Assembly (NCBI GenBank): GCA_022496205.1
Contig: WTXD01000067.1
Coordinates: 1-64,000, forward strand
Origin: Gloeopeniophorella convolvens
Taxonomy: Eukaryota; Basidiomycota; Agaricomycetes; Russulales
Direction of reading: 5' to 3'
DNA: 64,000 nucleotides
Shown here: piece after piece, positions 11,378 through 21,933 of the stretch
Layout of the letters: each line of letters begins with the position of its first letter
Numbering within the stretch: the first letter of the stretch is position 1
Translations under genes and position numbers: made by a program
Notes under the pieces: generated by a model
Databases searched by the model: none
Told to the model about the DNA's origin: nothing
Seen by the model: the letters and a program-made list of their open reading frames with translations, nothing else

Positions 11378-11503
11378 AGAGTCAATGAATTAAACGTCGA
11401 GCTATTCGTCGAGGGGAAGGGGAAAACCCTTAGGCTGAAATTAGCGTGACGCTTGATCGATACGACAGGCTAGATATAGCGTATCAATGGGGAATGACAG
11501 GTG
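11378..11503 (-). repeat. Right terminal inverted repeat of the KDZ element
   Basis: Reverse complement of 1828-1953, same 126-bp length, ending in CAGGTG. The second copy of the target duplication AAAATCGG follows at 11504-11511. Confidence 0.93.
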
Positions 11504-11639
11504 AAAATCGGTCTGGCTAAAACAGAAGCTTGGACATACCAGGCCGCCATCATAAATCATCGTCGATGCCAGCTCAACGAGGCACTAGGCATGCGTCAAA
11601 TGACAAGTGATGGGGTTGCACCGGAATGAGGCGTCGACG

Positions 11640-12056
11640 CACGAGAGCTCTACGACATCACACCGCTTCGATTATGACAAGCTAGCCGAACAGGAAGGAA
11701 GAGAGCAGGGAGCAGGGCGGAGAGGAGACGCGGGCGGCGGCAACGGTGGGAGACCGGAACCGCGCGCGCAGGCCACGAATGAGGCGACGCGGTAATGCGC
11801 GGAGCGACAACAACCGCAGCTCGTGACGACGGGCGCGCGCGGAGCACGATCACGCACACGACCCGGCACACCAAGCATCGGCGAGAAGCCGATAACCCCT
11901 CGACATTCACACCTCACCAACGACGATGCGACCACAACGTTACGCAACGCCAGCTCACTTGGCGCGGCTCATGCCGCGCAGGGCTGGGGGGGGCGGGACA
12001 GGGAGAAGGATACATGGACGCGAAGATACGCTGAAAGGAAGGGGTAGACAGACATC
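11640..12056 (+). repeat. Dispersed repeat, copy 1 (partner at 41866-42430)
   Basis: Shares scattered but clear identity with 41866-42430 in the same orientation, for example CGCTTCGATTATGACAAGC against CGCTTCGACTACGAGAAGC, then CGCGGTAATGCGCG in both. In both places the retroposon-like tail described at 12057 and 42431 follows, so this may be the body of a longer non-LTR element. Confidence 0.45.
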
Positions 12057-12112
12057 CGTGCTACATGGGGTTCTGTACCCACAGGTGCACGTTAATGGAT
12101 TAAAAAAAAAAA
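12057..12112 (+). mobile_element. Short retroposon 3' end with poly-A tail, copy 1
   Basis: Core CGTGCTACATGGGGTTCTG, then a variable part and ACGTTAATGGATT, followed by 11 A. The same core with an A-rich or simple-repeat tail is found at 26584-26717, 42431-42500, and reversed at 34957-35012 and 53288-53348. The 3' tail is typical of SINE or LINE retroposition. Confidence 0.6.
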
Positions 12113-12700
12113 CGAACATGTAAACAGGTAGTGACTAGCGCTGGAGCTGAGTAACCGGGAGCGGGAATCGTATAGTCAGCCGCCCGTCAGAGAGAATTTG
12201 TAATGAGATGGCACTGCAAACCGAGGAGATCACCAGGGCTAACGAAGGTGCGCGATGGCACGTCTCGGGAGCGTGGGTGCGTAGGGCAGATCCCCAGGCC
12301 CATTGGGCGAGTCGGGCCTAAGCGGAAGGTAGGCCTTCCACAACATGGGAGATACACCGTTCTTCAGCCCGACTTGCGTTGTAACAGGGACTGCGAGGTA
12401 CCAAGCAAATTGCCGGGAAAAAAGACGTTCCGGCTGTGGGAATCGCTTGTCGTCTCGCATCGGGCTGCAGCGGGTGAGCGTCCGGGGAGAACCGGTGGCT
12501 CAACCCCTTTCGGAAAACACAATCACGTGCAGCATGAACCCGAGCGTTCATGCGGAATGTGCCGTCCCGCATCCTGCACTGCATCCGACCGAGTCCCCCT
12601 TGAGCGGCACCGCCATAATGAATCCCCGGCGCAGACTACTCTCACCATACTATCAGCGGGGACATGGATATCTGTAATGCCGTGGATGACCGTCGGTACG
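12113..12700. other. Spacer without recognised gene
   Basis: Frames up to 171 codons exist on the plus strand but have no recognisable motif or splice pattern. No repeat shared with other parts of the window was noticed. Confidence 0.3.
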
Positions 12701-12712
12701 TATACTGCCTGT

Positions 12713-12722
12713 GCATAAAAAG
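12713..12722 (+). promoter_or_regulatory. TATA-like promoter of the formate dehydrogenase relic
   Basis: GCATAAAAAG about 110 bp upstream of the ATG at 12831, followed by a C/A-rich leader (CCCACCCATAACAACACTC) typical of fungal 5' leaders. Confidence 0.45.
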
Positions 12723-12830
12723 ACGGGCAATCGGGGAGGACCAACTAACGAACACTCCTCCAGCCCGCCCACCCATAACAACACTCAACCATTCAAAGAA
12801 AGCTTCTCGACCCAGTCAAGTTCTCATACC

Positions 12831-12929
12831 ATGAAGGTAGCTCCCGCTCATCGTGACTTTAGCCATGACTGACTCTGTCTCTAGGTTCTCGCCATCTTGT
12901 ACAACGGCTTTGAGGCTGAGCCTCGTTAA
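12831..12929 (+). pseudogene. First two exons of a probable NAD-dependent formate dehydrogenase, truncated
   Basis: ATGAAG at 12831-12836 is followed by a 48-bp intron (12837-12884, GTAGCT...CTAG). An exon then encodes VLAILYNGFEAEPR before TAA at 12927. The joined start MKVLAILYNG and the EPR motif resemble fungal formate dehydrogenases, which begin with a KVLAVLY strand and continue EPRLLG. Here the expected Leu codon TTA reads TAA and is followed by CTG, so LL became a stop plus Leu. After that the sequence turns into CG repeats with no homology. Promoter and leader are preserved, so transcription may persist. The identification rests on about 16 residues and is tentative. Confidence 0.45.
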
Positions 12930-13706
12930 CTGCGCGCGCGCGACACCGACGGAGCAGGGAGATATGTGAGGGGGTACGGGGAGGGCTTGGACGCGCGTGC
13001 TGCACGCGCGATCCCCGATCGCAACACGTATGGCTCACGAACCACACCTTCGAACTCGTAGGACTGATCCCAGTATGAAGCTCACGGGGGGAACTGTGGC
13101 AGTGACTCGCTGAATACAACGCGTTGTAAGTTTGATGCATTCTCAGATCTTGGGAACATATCTCGTTCCGCGGAATGAGTACCACGTGCGAGGCTTGGGT
13201 TGAACTTACTGGTCGTGGAAAATCATGCTGGTGCGTGAGTAGATCACGTCGGAGAAGGACCCCTCTGAGATTCTGTCTGTTTCATGCTCAAATAACGTCT
13301 CTCTGCAATCCGTGGCTCTCACAGCCATCTGAGCTTCGCTCTGAATGGGGGTCGGTGAGCCGCGAGCGGGGGCTGCTGACGGAAACAAGAGACAAAAGCC
13401 AACAACCCTACGTGATCACTCCAAACTTAGCCCTTCTTAAGCTTCACGTCTTCCGTGATGTAGGAACAGGTAGTGCAGCATAGGGTGCAGTGCGGCACGA
13501 ACCAAAACCAATACGAATGCGGAAACTCTACCGCCCGGCGCCCTCTTACCATTTCCCTCATTTTCCCGCAGTGGTGGTTCCGTCAAGAGGGCTGCAAACG
13601 CGCTGAGTCCGTTGGTTGGACCCCTCCCTGCTGGGGGATCGAACCTTTCCCTCTGCCCATCCGTTTTTTGTCGCATTTGGCATTCGAACGCGGGACCACA
13701 TCTGCC
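12930..13706. other. Spacer between formate dehydrogenase relic and first secreted-protein copy
   Basis: Starts with an alternating CG tract. No further formate dehydrogenase exons were found. The last 200 bp should contain the promoter of the gene at 13707. Confidence 0.35.
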
Positions 13707-15368
13707 ATGCGCCTCATCGAGCTCTTTCTTCCTTCTTTTTCGTAGGCAACTTCCCAGATATTGATATAGCATGTCAGCTAATCCGCTCTTCCTAGCCTTC
13801 TCGCTCTCGTTGTCGCACAGGCTTTCCCAGTCCCCAGTCCCAATCCACCCGCTTTGATGTTTGCCTTCCAAGCCGAAGTGGTGCAACTCGCGCAGATTGA
13901 ACCCCTCCAAGACGATTTGGTGGCAGATCTCAACAATGCTGCAGCTCTGGACATTGGAATGGTCTCTAATTTCACGGAAATCGGAGAACTCCTTTCGGTC
14001 ATCGATAGTCTTGACCTTGGGCCCACAAAGTTTGCCCCAACTTGGAACGCTTTAGGAGGCGTGAGTGAGCCTTGCATTGCTCACGGCCATGACTGAACCC
14101 TCTCGTCTCAAGCAATACGAGCTGTTCCTCACAACATTCCAAGGGTTTACGAGCTTGATGGCAAAATTCGCCAAGTGTACGTGGTTTTGCCATCACATAT
14201 GAGCCACTGTCTCACGAAGTCGCACCAGTATTTGGGACATCCGTTCTACCGCTTGTCGTCCAGCCTGGGATTTCAAATTCGGTCAAAGCCGCAACTTTAC
14301 AGTCATTGCTAGTCAATGTGGGTGCAGCTTCGCCACTGCAGCGTCAAGCATCAACTCACTCTCTGTTACCATAGGAATCTGCGGTTTTATCTCCCGCTGC
14401 ATTAGGGCTCGGCAGGGAATTCTCCGAGCTTGTGGGAAACCTTTCGGATTTCTCCATCGCATTTGGGACCTTCTCTGAGACGGTGGATCCGATGCGCGAT
14501 ACTCAGCAGATTCTCGACTTGCTACAAGTGAGTCTTTTCACTCCTATCTCTCGCTCGTTGGCCGAGCATATGTCAGCAAATTTCCACCCTCGAGGAAGAG
14601 CTGGATTCGATTCGTGAATCGGTAAGTTTTGACTCTTGAGTACGTATATGTTCTCGTCACAAGGGGCTCCCGACAATGATGGCGGGCTTCTCTCACGGGT
14701 CTTCAGATTGAAAATCTAGGAAGTGCAACGGGAACAAATCCTATGATCTTACTGGGGTCTCTCATGTTTCCTATGTTCATCCCCAGTGTATCCGTGAGTG
14801 CATACCTTTACTGTTATCGGATCTGGCGTGTATCTCACGAAACACCTCCGCTTGACGAAAGCTCGCGTCGGCTATCTTCACGGGGGTACTCCCGAGTAAC
14901 GTTCTACCATTTATTGATAAGGTGGAGAGTAAGCATGTTGCAAGTGTGCTTGCACAGAGTATATCCCGTTTGAACCAGCCCATCAGGTCTTGTTTCCGAG
15001 ATTCAAGGTCTTCAAGGATAAGTACAGACCCTACGCAACCAGCTCTCGCTTTTATCCTCTGTGCGAGGATCTGTGAACAGGACGTCCACATTCGACGTGG
15101 GCTTGATCGCGGGTCAAGTCACCTTGATTCCCGATATATTCGCCCTTGGATTGCAGACGGAGACGAACAACCTTATCACTTTCCTCGAGTCGGGGGCTAC
15201 AATTCAAGTGGGCCTCCGTCCATCTTCGTCAGGCTTGGCTAATTGCGTATCTGCCTACCGTAGCCACTTATTCTGCAAGTGTTTCTCAGCCAGAACACAA
15301 CTATATACGACACCTGCTTTTCTGCGTTGACTCAATTCGCAAATCTGCTCGTCATGCTAAGCCTTTAA
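13707..15368 (+). pseudogene. Secreted protein of unknown family, copy 1, one in-frame stop
   Basis: Ten exons: 13707-13741, 13796-14060, 14113-14176, 14229-14317, 14375-14527, 14577-14621, 14707-14793, 14862-14928, 14987-15207, 15264-15368. Phases agree throughout. The start encodes a signal peptide, MRLIELFLPSF then SLLALVVAQAFPVP. The mature part has no recognised domain; typical segments are FQAEVVQLAQIEPLQ, DIGMVSNFTEIGELLSVIDS and VLPLVVQPG. The paralogue 3 kb downstream has identical lengths for five exons (89, 153, 45, 87 and 67 bases), which confirms the model. One TAA at 15019-15021 interrupts exon 9 where the paralogue has ATG (GLQG-M-IQSLRNELS). It is therefore a pseudogene, a truncated protein of about 280 residues, or a sequencing error. 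Confidence 0.72.
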
Positions 15369-16883
15369 GTGGCCTTATTACAGGTTCGGTTGTACACCCT
15401 CCCGGCTTGGTGTTATCGATGGTCTGCCTCAGTTACTCTTGTACAGTGTGTTGTGTCGTTCCATTGCCATCCACTCCGGTGCCGTGTGTTGTATGTTTCC
15501 ACCTCAGACCTTTACTGAAAAGGCGCTCTCACGTTTCAATATAGTCTCAAGTACTTCTCCTGACGTTTTCTGCTGGCCTTCTGCGCCTAGTCATGCATCA
15601 TGTGTCGGGTTGACAGGACGGGTCGTTCAGGGATGCAGGGCGGGGCTGTCCGGTCTCACGACCAAGTTCCTCCACACACCAGACCTTCGTCATGGTAGCG
15701 CCGACTATAAGCTTCCTCTTAGTGCCCGCAGGCCCGCGCCGACCTAGTCACTTCCCACCATTCGAAATGAGCTTCTGGTACTCAATACCTACTCTCCGCG
15801 CTCGCCGCTTCCCCATGGGAGCCTATGAACATGCCTCTACCACCTTGGCCTTTTCGCCCGCCGAATCGAGCAGATCGTCCCCGGTGAATTTGCGTGCATC
15901 GTGCCCTTGCTGGTAACCTTTTGGGTCAAGGCAAGACGTGGTACGTTCTGCGTGTGAGCCGCCCACATGGAAACTCAGAGAAGATTTCTCCTACAGTGCT
16001 GCTCCCACCTTGACTCCCACCAGATGGTTCTCTGCGGGCGCCGGGTGCATTTCTTCAACACCCCTGAACTATTCTGGCACTGAGACACTCAGAATATCTG
16101 ATGATGCGAAGGGCTCGGCGCAACAGCGGTCATAGAACTTCCGTTTATGCGCTCTTCGCCTGCATTCTTTTCAAGCCGTAGTGGCGAGCTGCTCGCGTGC
16201 GGAGTCTATAGAGCTGAGTTAAGGTACGACGCCCGTGTCTTTCGTTCCTTGTGTTTGGTTGCCTCATTATGTCGCGCACCTTCAATGACCTATGCTCTCC
16301 ATCACTTTGATTTGGCTATTTCTGTCCTTCGAATCCCATCCTCTCGTTACCATCGAAGACTGGGAACTTTCTCTCTGGAACTCGCTGGTCCAATTCGGAG
16401 AGCACAGGTCTACGAGAAATAGACTGGTATTTGCTATTATCTTCAAGTGGCGGCGATTGTCAAGGGAAAATGTGTTGTTTCCAACTGATACACCCCACCC
16501 GCGGATATCGTACGCGATGGATCCTACGCAGCAGTTAGCCCCAGGCATCGCTTGAGTCATGGCCGTTCAGGCGGCGGAAGGCCATTCCGATCGACGTTCA
16601 TGTTTTGAAACATGTATCATTGATTCGCTCGACGATTCAGGACCAGTCCTCTTTGGCTGTGGGAATTGATAGGGCACCATCAAGTCGTGACTGTGGCTGT
16701 AGAACCGACTTCGGTCCCAGTTTCCCTCCATTCTGAGATACTATTCTTGGCCTTTTGCCATGGCTGATGATATCGGGAAGCGCGTATATACGAAGGCCTT
16801 TGACGTTTTCACCGCCCTTCTAACCCTTACTCCTTGCTTACGTTTATCGGGATCGCCCCCGGCATTGTTCCAGATCCGCTATC
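15369..16883. other. Spacer between the two secreted-protein copies
   Basis: I looked for a third decayed copy and for other exons and found nothing with conserved residues. A frame at 16292-16555 has a hydrophobic start (LSITLIWLFLSFE) but no family resemblance. Confidence 0.3.
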
Positions 16884-18575
16884 ATGCGTGTCGTAGAACC
16901 CGCTCTTATATTGTACGCAGCAATCCTCGCGACTGGATAATCGATACTTGCAACTGACTCTTCTTTGCAGCACATGCCTATCTCATATCGCGTGTGGTAA
17001 CTTCAGTCACCTTCCTTGGCCGTACTCAGCTGACACCAGCCGCCCTAGTTGTCGCGCAAGGCTTCCCAGTTCCTACGAACATATCTTCGGCACAGGCGCT
17101 TGAATTCCAGAACGAAGTAGTGCAGCTTGCGCAATCGTCGAACGGGCAAGCGGAGTTGGCTTCAGATGTCGTCAACGCTGCAGGATTCAGCTCGGGGATG
17201 GTTACAAACTTCACCGTAATTGGTGACCTCCTCGCGGTGATCGACAGCCTAAATCTTGGGCCTGTCAAGTTTCAACCCGGGTGGAACAACATAAGCAACG
17301 TCAGTTTTCGCTGCGTCCGTGCCGGCCCGCATGATTCTTGATAGGTATCAAAGCAATTCACCCAACTTCTCACCTTGTTCAAGAAGTCTGCCAGTCTAAC
17401 GGCGTCAATTGCAGACCGTACGTCCCAGTTCCGCTGCGCGTATAACCATCAGATGCTCAAGTTTACTCCAGAAATGGATACCACCGTCCTGCCATTTGTC
17501 CTCTCGACAGACGTACCGAACTCGTTCAAAGTCCCTGCCTTGCAGGTTTTCATCGCGAATGTAAGTATTCAGGGAGCTGGCGACGTGCCAGGGTGTCACT
17601 GTTAACACCGTCTTTGTAGATCACCACAGTCGCGTCTCCGTTGAGCTCGGCTATCTCTTCGGCATTCAACACTTGGAATGACAATCTCACGAGTTTCTCG
17701 AATTCATTCGCCAGCTTTGCTGCGGAGGCAGATCCAGCTCGGGACACGTCGTTAATTTTGACCCAATTGCAGGTGTGTTTACCTTTCCTGTTCACCCCAA
17801 ATCGTATTGAGTCTCACCAGTAACCCATCAGTCGCTTGCGCTTCTAACGCAAGACTTGAACAATTTCACCGCGTCGGTACGCTGAATATGTTCGGGCGCG
17901 TTTTCAGCGGTAGTACAGTAAATCTCATTTCGGTCCTGAAGACACATACACTGGCCGTCGCCACGGGCACGAACCCAGTGGTTGGTGCCGGTAACAGAAT
18001 GGTTCCCACCTTCTACTCCCAGGTGACAGTAAGTGCGATCGCCTCACAATCGTCTCATCTGTAGTTCTTACAGGGCATCCGAGATTGGCGCGGCAATTCT
18101 TGCAGAAATACTGCCATCAAGCTCCTTTTCGCTGATTTCTCAGTATCAAAGTATGTGCGCGGACCCTGCTGGTGGATGCAGTGCTCACCACGTGTACGGC
18201 GCTCAGACCTTGGGCTCAAAATTCTCGGTCTCCAGGGAATGATACAGAGCCTGCGCAACGAGCTCTCCCTGATTTCCTCGGCGCGGGGTTTCATCAACTC
18301 AACTGCAACGTTCAACAGAGATGCCTTCTCTAACCATATTGGCTTCGCCAGCGCGACCGGGTCTTTTGCGCTCTCCGAGATCAACAATCTCATAGCTTTC
18401 CTTCAACTCGGCGGTCCTCAGGTAGGCGCCTCTCTCAGCCTCTCTCGAGTCCGCTGCCACGGCTGACCACCGCATCAAGCCGACCGTCCTGCAGGTGTTC
18501 CTCACCGAGGGCACAACAATCTACAGCAGCGTCGCCTCTGCACTCAACAACTACGCGCAGTTGCTCGTATTTTGA
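16884..18575 (+). CDS. Secreted protein of unknown family, copy 2
   Basis: Paralogue of 13707-15368 in the same orientation. Well-supported exons: ...-17299, 17345-17417, 17472-17560, 17620-17772, 17832-17876, 17942-18028, 18084-18150, 18207-18421, 18480-18575. All are in phase without a stop. The main exon reads LVVAQGFPVPTNIS at the signal-peptide end, then FQNEVVQLAQS and SGMVTNFTVIGDLLAVIDS; the last ends ALNNYAQLLVF. The ATG at 16884 (MRVVEPALIL) matches the paralogue's exon 1, but I cannot join it in phase to the second exon. A start at ATG 16976 with a 38-bp intron is the alternative, so the 5' end is unresolved. An amphipathic, helix-rich extracellular protein is suggested; function unknown. 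Confidence 0.7.
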
Positions 18576-18768
18576 GAGCGACATTGCGTGCTTGCTATGA
18601 TTTCTTTCAACTGGGATTTGCACTGGCGCACAAGGTCTGAAGTCCAGCACACACGTGTATGAAGAAAGCTTCGAATATGCAGTTCATTGTAACGGCTCTG
18701 CAAAGTTACTAGTACAATTTGTATCAAACTATGGTCACTCTTTGTGTTATCGATGTTGCTTTCGTTCC
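18576..18768. other. 3' region of the second secreted-protein gene
   Basis: Short convergent spacer between the stop at 18575 and the end of the minus-strand oxidase relic. Nothing else was seen. Confidence 0.4.
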
Positions 18769-19014
18769 CTAAGCCATGACCGATGGCTGCGCCATGAACC
18801 ACTTGGTAAACATAGCCGCCGCGTCATACTCTGTCTTCACGCGCTGCATCCTCTCGTAGTTCTTAGCGAGCAGCTCGCGCGCCTTGTCAGCACTACAGTC
18901 AGAGTCTGCGTACAGGTCAATGTGATGCCTTGCTATAGAAACGCGAGGGTGGACAAGACGTACTGTAGTTCCCGTAGCCGGTATTGCACGTGATGCAGTC
19001 TTCAGCTGAGGCAA
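18769..19014 (-). pseudogene. C-terminal relic of a berberine-bridge-like FAD oxidase
   Basis: The minus-strand frame encodes YADSDCSADKARELL, KNYERMQRVKTEYD and MFTKWFMAQPS before TAG at 18769. This is the usual C-terminus of BBE-like oxidases: a Tyr-Ala-Asp substrate-loop region, then NY.RL..LK..YDP..VF..W. A possible short intron with donor GTACGT lies near 18930-18960, upstream in gene direction. The rest of the gene is missing: beyond 19015 the sequence becomes a diverged repeat array. The N-terminal half of a similar gene lies at 164-978 on the same strand, but the KDZ element and the secreted-protein pair separate them, so they are more likely two relics than one split gene. Confidence 0.6.
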
Positions 19015-19059
19015 CCATCACCTTAGGCAGCCCATCAATCCCTTATGTCATCGTCTCTG

Positions 19060-20170
19060 AGGCCCATTCTTGTCAGTGTGGGAATGATACCTCGGAGGAC
19101 CCAACTACAAGATCATCTCCGATGAGCGTCCCTACTGCGGCCCTACTGCGGCCCACTGAAGTAGCTGTGAGATTGCCTTAGGATTATACCATGTATGCTA
19201 TGTATCCTCCAAGATGATCCCATTGGCACCTTGGGATTATCTTGACCCTCGCGAGATCACCCCATTGCTTCAGAGATTATCCCACCGTGCTGGCAGCTTC
19301 CATCCCGAACCCGGACGCCTGACTAGCCGTAGCGTCGCGATCGGATCACACGCGCATGGGCCATGGCCGTCATTCCCGCACTCACCGTCCCTCCTCCCTT
19401 GTCAGCGTCGCGCGGACCGCTCTCAAGCATGCACGCACAACTAAGTACATATAGCAATAAGAATATATTTATTACAAGTATCTTCTGGTAGACATGTGGG
19501 TCATAAAGCAAGGGCTTGCAAAGACTCCGAGCGCCTCGAAGATTTGAGTGTGTGTGCTGGGCTCTTATACAAAATGTTCGTTGATCTGCACGTGATCTCA
19601 ACACGTCGTTGATTCGCACGTCGTGGGAATTTACTCACCACCATGTTGTCCAAATCAATCTACCCCGTTGGGCTCACCGTGCGCCCCAAACTGCACATGG
19701 CGTCTCAAAGGCGCCATTGGGATCATCCTGTGCACCACTTGAGATTATCCTGCTGCCCAGATCCGTGGGGTTATCCCGCATAACTGCTTGAGATTGGACC
19801 TGCGCGCTACGGTCCGGATCCCGTCTCAGTGCGTTGTTCGCAGGCCACAGCTCACTTCGTTCTGGCGGGGCGACGCAATAGTTGCGTTGCAAGGCTGGCC
19901 AGACGACTGCTTTATGTGATGAGATTGTCCTGCGTGGTTCTGCAAGATTGGATAAATCTTGGGATCATATATCCTGCACAATCTTGAGATCATCCTGTAC
20001 AGCGCACAGCAGCTCCGAGTCTTTGAGATCATCCCGTGTAGTTCCTTGGGATTATCCCGTCACCCGTGTAACTCCTTAAGCTTAAGACTATCTCGTGCAA
20101 TCTTTGCTGATACCCAGAGATTATCTCAGCCTTGTGTAAGGTGAGATCATCCCGCGTCCGCAGGATAATC
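19060..20170. repeat. Degenerate array of GATTATCCC / GAGATCATCC units
   Basis: The word GAGATNATCCYG or its variant GGGATTATCCCG recurs at irregular spacing (for example near 19220, 19270, 19740, 19990, 20040 and 20150). It resembles an eroded version of the arrays at 30656-31080, 33701-34235 and 56940-57600, which contain GAGATCATC and GGGATNATC blocks. No coding potential was seen. Confidence 0.45.
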
Positions 20171-20219
20171 TAATCTCAAGGATAGACATCTAATAGACTT
20201 ATGTTGCAATCCCAAGCTG

Positions 20220-20410
20220 TGCTCCACCGGTGTGCCGTCCATCTCCCGCTCACCCATCGTCCCACCATTCCGTTCTGTGACCTACTTTCCCGTCCCCCCA
20301 ACTCTTCAAGAATCGAGCTATAGACTCCTTCACGGCTTTCTGACACTCCATACTAATTAGATCCGAGTGCAACATGATTTCCGTGCACACATGTAAAGGT
20401 TTCCTCTCCT
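20220..20410 (+). repeat. Diverged dispersed repeat, partner near 51080-51260
   Basis: Shares CCATACTAATTA, a Pro/Thr-like C-rich stretch before it and GTGCACAC/GCGTGTAA after it with 51080-51260 in the same orientation. Probably old LTR-like sequence. Confidence 0.35.
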
Positions 20411-20553
20411 ACTATGGTCTCCATACTTACAAAATGGACTCCATACAGCCTTTGTCTCCTATGTAACTGATGTATAAAATCATGTAGCCTTGCGCACTTT
20501 GTCTAATCTGGTACACTTTGCGCAGCTCCTCGCCCTCCATCTCGTGGCTGGGG

Positions 20554-20895
20554 TGCTGGAGTGCAAGTCGCGTTCCGCGCTCGGACTCCCGAGCGGGCCG
20601 ACTTCCCGAATCCTTTCCCAATGCCCCCGCTAACTCCCACTTCCGCCTCGTTCGACCGCATCCTCCCTAGTTCCCGCATACAAAAATTGGCTCCCAGTCT
20701 CGCCTCCACTCAATGACAATGTGCAGCAAAACTACACAATGAACGACGCAGTTATGACGGACGCGCGATCATTATAGTACGTTTCTCTTATGTCTGGCCT
20801 TTTGTGCCCCAGCTCCCGAAAATCCATGTGATTGCCCCATTGTAAATATACTAGAACTACCATACAGTCCTGTAGTATAAAATATAGTATGTACA
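20554..20895 (+). repeat. LTR-like dispersed repeat, copy A
   Basis: Begins TGCTGGAGTGCAAGTCGCG and contains GGACTCCCGAGCGGGCC, a TATA-like ATACAAAAATTGG and CATTATAGTACG. It ends around TAGTATAAAATATAG. Nearly the whole 340 bp is repeated in reverse at 46125-46475 and more weakly at 56350-56600 (reverse) and 35336-35430 (forward). The TG start, internal TATA-like box and length suggest a solo LTR, but the 3' border and target duplication are not clear. Confidence 0.6.
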
Positions 20896-21560
20896 GGCTA
20901 CGAATAGCAGCGTTTCCACTTTTCACGCTGCCCTTTTCCCTTGCGGTCCCTTTACTTGCCCTACCCCTTCTTGACTTCGCTTCGCGCCACTGCGCATCCT
21001 CGTTCCGGACCTCCACATCGCACCATGGGGCCCAAGGTGGTGGTGTGACTTGCCATGTCCAGGCGTCGCTGACACGCCCTCGGCATACCAGTTGCGCGCT
21101 ATCCTCCGTCAGCGGTCCTTCTCCGGCTCGAGCTTCATCAGGCTCACGGCACCGACTCATGCCCACACTGGGGCTCTAAGAGTCTGTAAGGCCCACGGCC
21201 CACTGTGAGAGCCAAGCCCTGAAGGTCTTACAGAGTCGCCATGGCTGGGGAGCTTCTTGCTGTTGGTATTGCTGCCGCCCATGGGCGACATGTTCGAGCA
21301 CACACAAAGCGCGCTGTTGATGGCAGCTACAGTCAGGGTGGACAAGGGTCGCTGGAGCGGAGGCGGAGATTATGGCGGCGATGGCACCACGTGAGATCGC
21401 CGGGAGCCTCGATCCAACCAGACCAGAAACTAAGAAGCGGTTCCCTTTCGAGTAGGGCGGTGTAGAATGTGCAGGCGTAGTATATAATATCCTGGAAGTA
21501 CTCCGTGGCAGTCTTGGAGCTGAGTGAGGACCGACAGAGGTTCTTGAGCAACCTGTTTAG
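20896..21560. other. Spacer with no recognised gene
   Basis: Several minus-strand frames have coding-like stretches near 21330-21550 but no identifiable motif. GAGCCCCAGTGTGGGC-type words around 21160-21235 give a local inverted repeat. Confidence 0.3.
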
Positions 21561-21933
21561 TGTTAGAACTGGACATTCATATTTGTTTTGACTTTCGTTT
21601 CGTGGCGCGCGCGTGCGGACAAACGCGCGCGCAGTCTTTCGCTATGTTGACTTTACGACCCGGGCCGGCGGCCCGGGGTTTCGACTTGTGCTTCTTTGTG
21701 CTTTCGCACACCGTTCGGCCTCGGTGTGAGGCCGATACCTTTATTTCCATTGGACCGATCGCGCTGGTACTGTACAGTTCTGATGCCCGGGGGTCAAGCC
21801 ACTGTCCCCGAAAATTTCGTCCCTCAGTTCCGTGTCTACTAGAGCGCACGAGACTGAGACGGCGATTCGTTCTGATCAGAACCGCCCGCGCGCTTTCGAG
21901 AACCCACCCCTACCGGGCTGTCTTATTTCTACA
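21561..21933 (+). mobile_element. Solo LTR, family 1, 373 bp
   Basis: Starts TGTTAGAACTGGAC and ends TATTTCTACA. Carries the perfect palindrome CCCGGGCCGGCGGCCCGGG at 21659-21677, preceded by GCGTGCGGACAAACGCGCGCG. Closely matches 63040-63524. The flanking five bases (TTTAG and TGGAG) do not match, so this copy may derive from recombination or an old insertion. Confidence 0.75.

Larger units (their letters stand above)
1828..11503 (+). mobile_element. Complete KDZ-type DNA transposon, 9,676 bp
   Basis: The boundaries are exact: 126-bp inverted repeats (1828-1953 and 11378-11503), each beginning CACCTGTCATTCCCC, flanked by the 8-bp direct duplication AAAATCGG at 1820-1827 and 11504-11511. Inside are three plus-strand genes: a KDZ transposase (2459-5883), an unknown C-terminally anchored protein (6670-8312) and an unknown charged protein (8509-10496). 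All three keep open frames through every intron and the duplication has no mismatch, so the insertion looks young and possibly still competent. KDZ (Kyakuja-Dileera-Zisupton) elements are expanded in basidiomycetes and have been linked there to TET/JBP genes; no TET/JBP dioxygenase is evident in this one. Confidence 0.93.

Noticed and set aside
1828..11503. TET/JBP dioxygenase inside the KDZ element
   Set aside because: Known association in some basidiomycetes, but no HxD-type iron-binding motif or similar fold signature is visible in either accessory protein.
13630..13700. tRNA-like GGTTCGATCCC and GTTCGAAT words on the minus strand
   Set aside because: Flanking bases do not form a T stem, acceptor stem or anticodon arm.
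15369..16883. Third copy of the secreted-protein family
   Set aside because: Searched by eye for the conserved segments VVQLAQ, MVTNFT and ATGTNP and found none.
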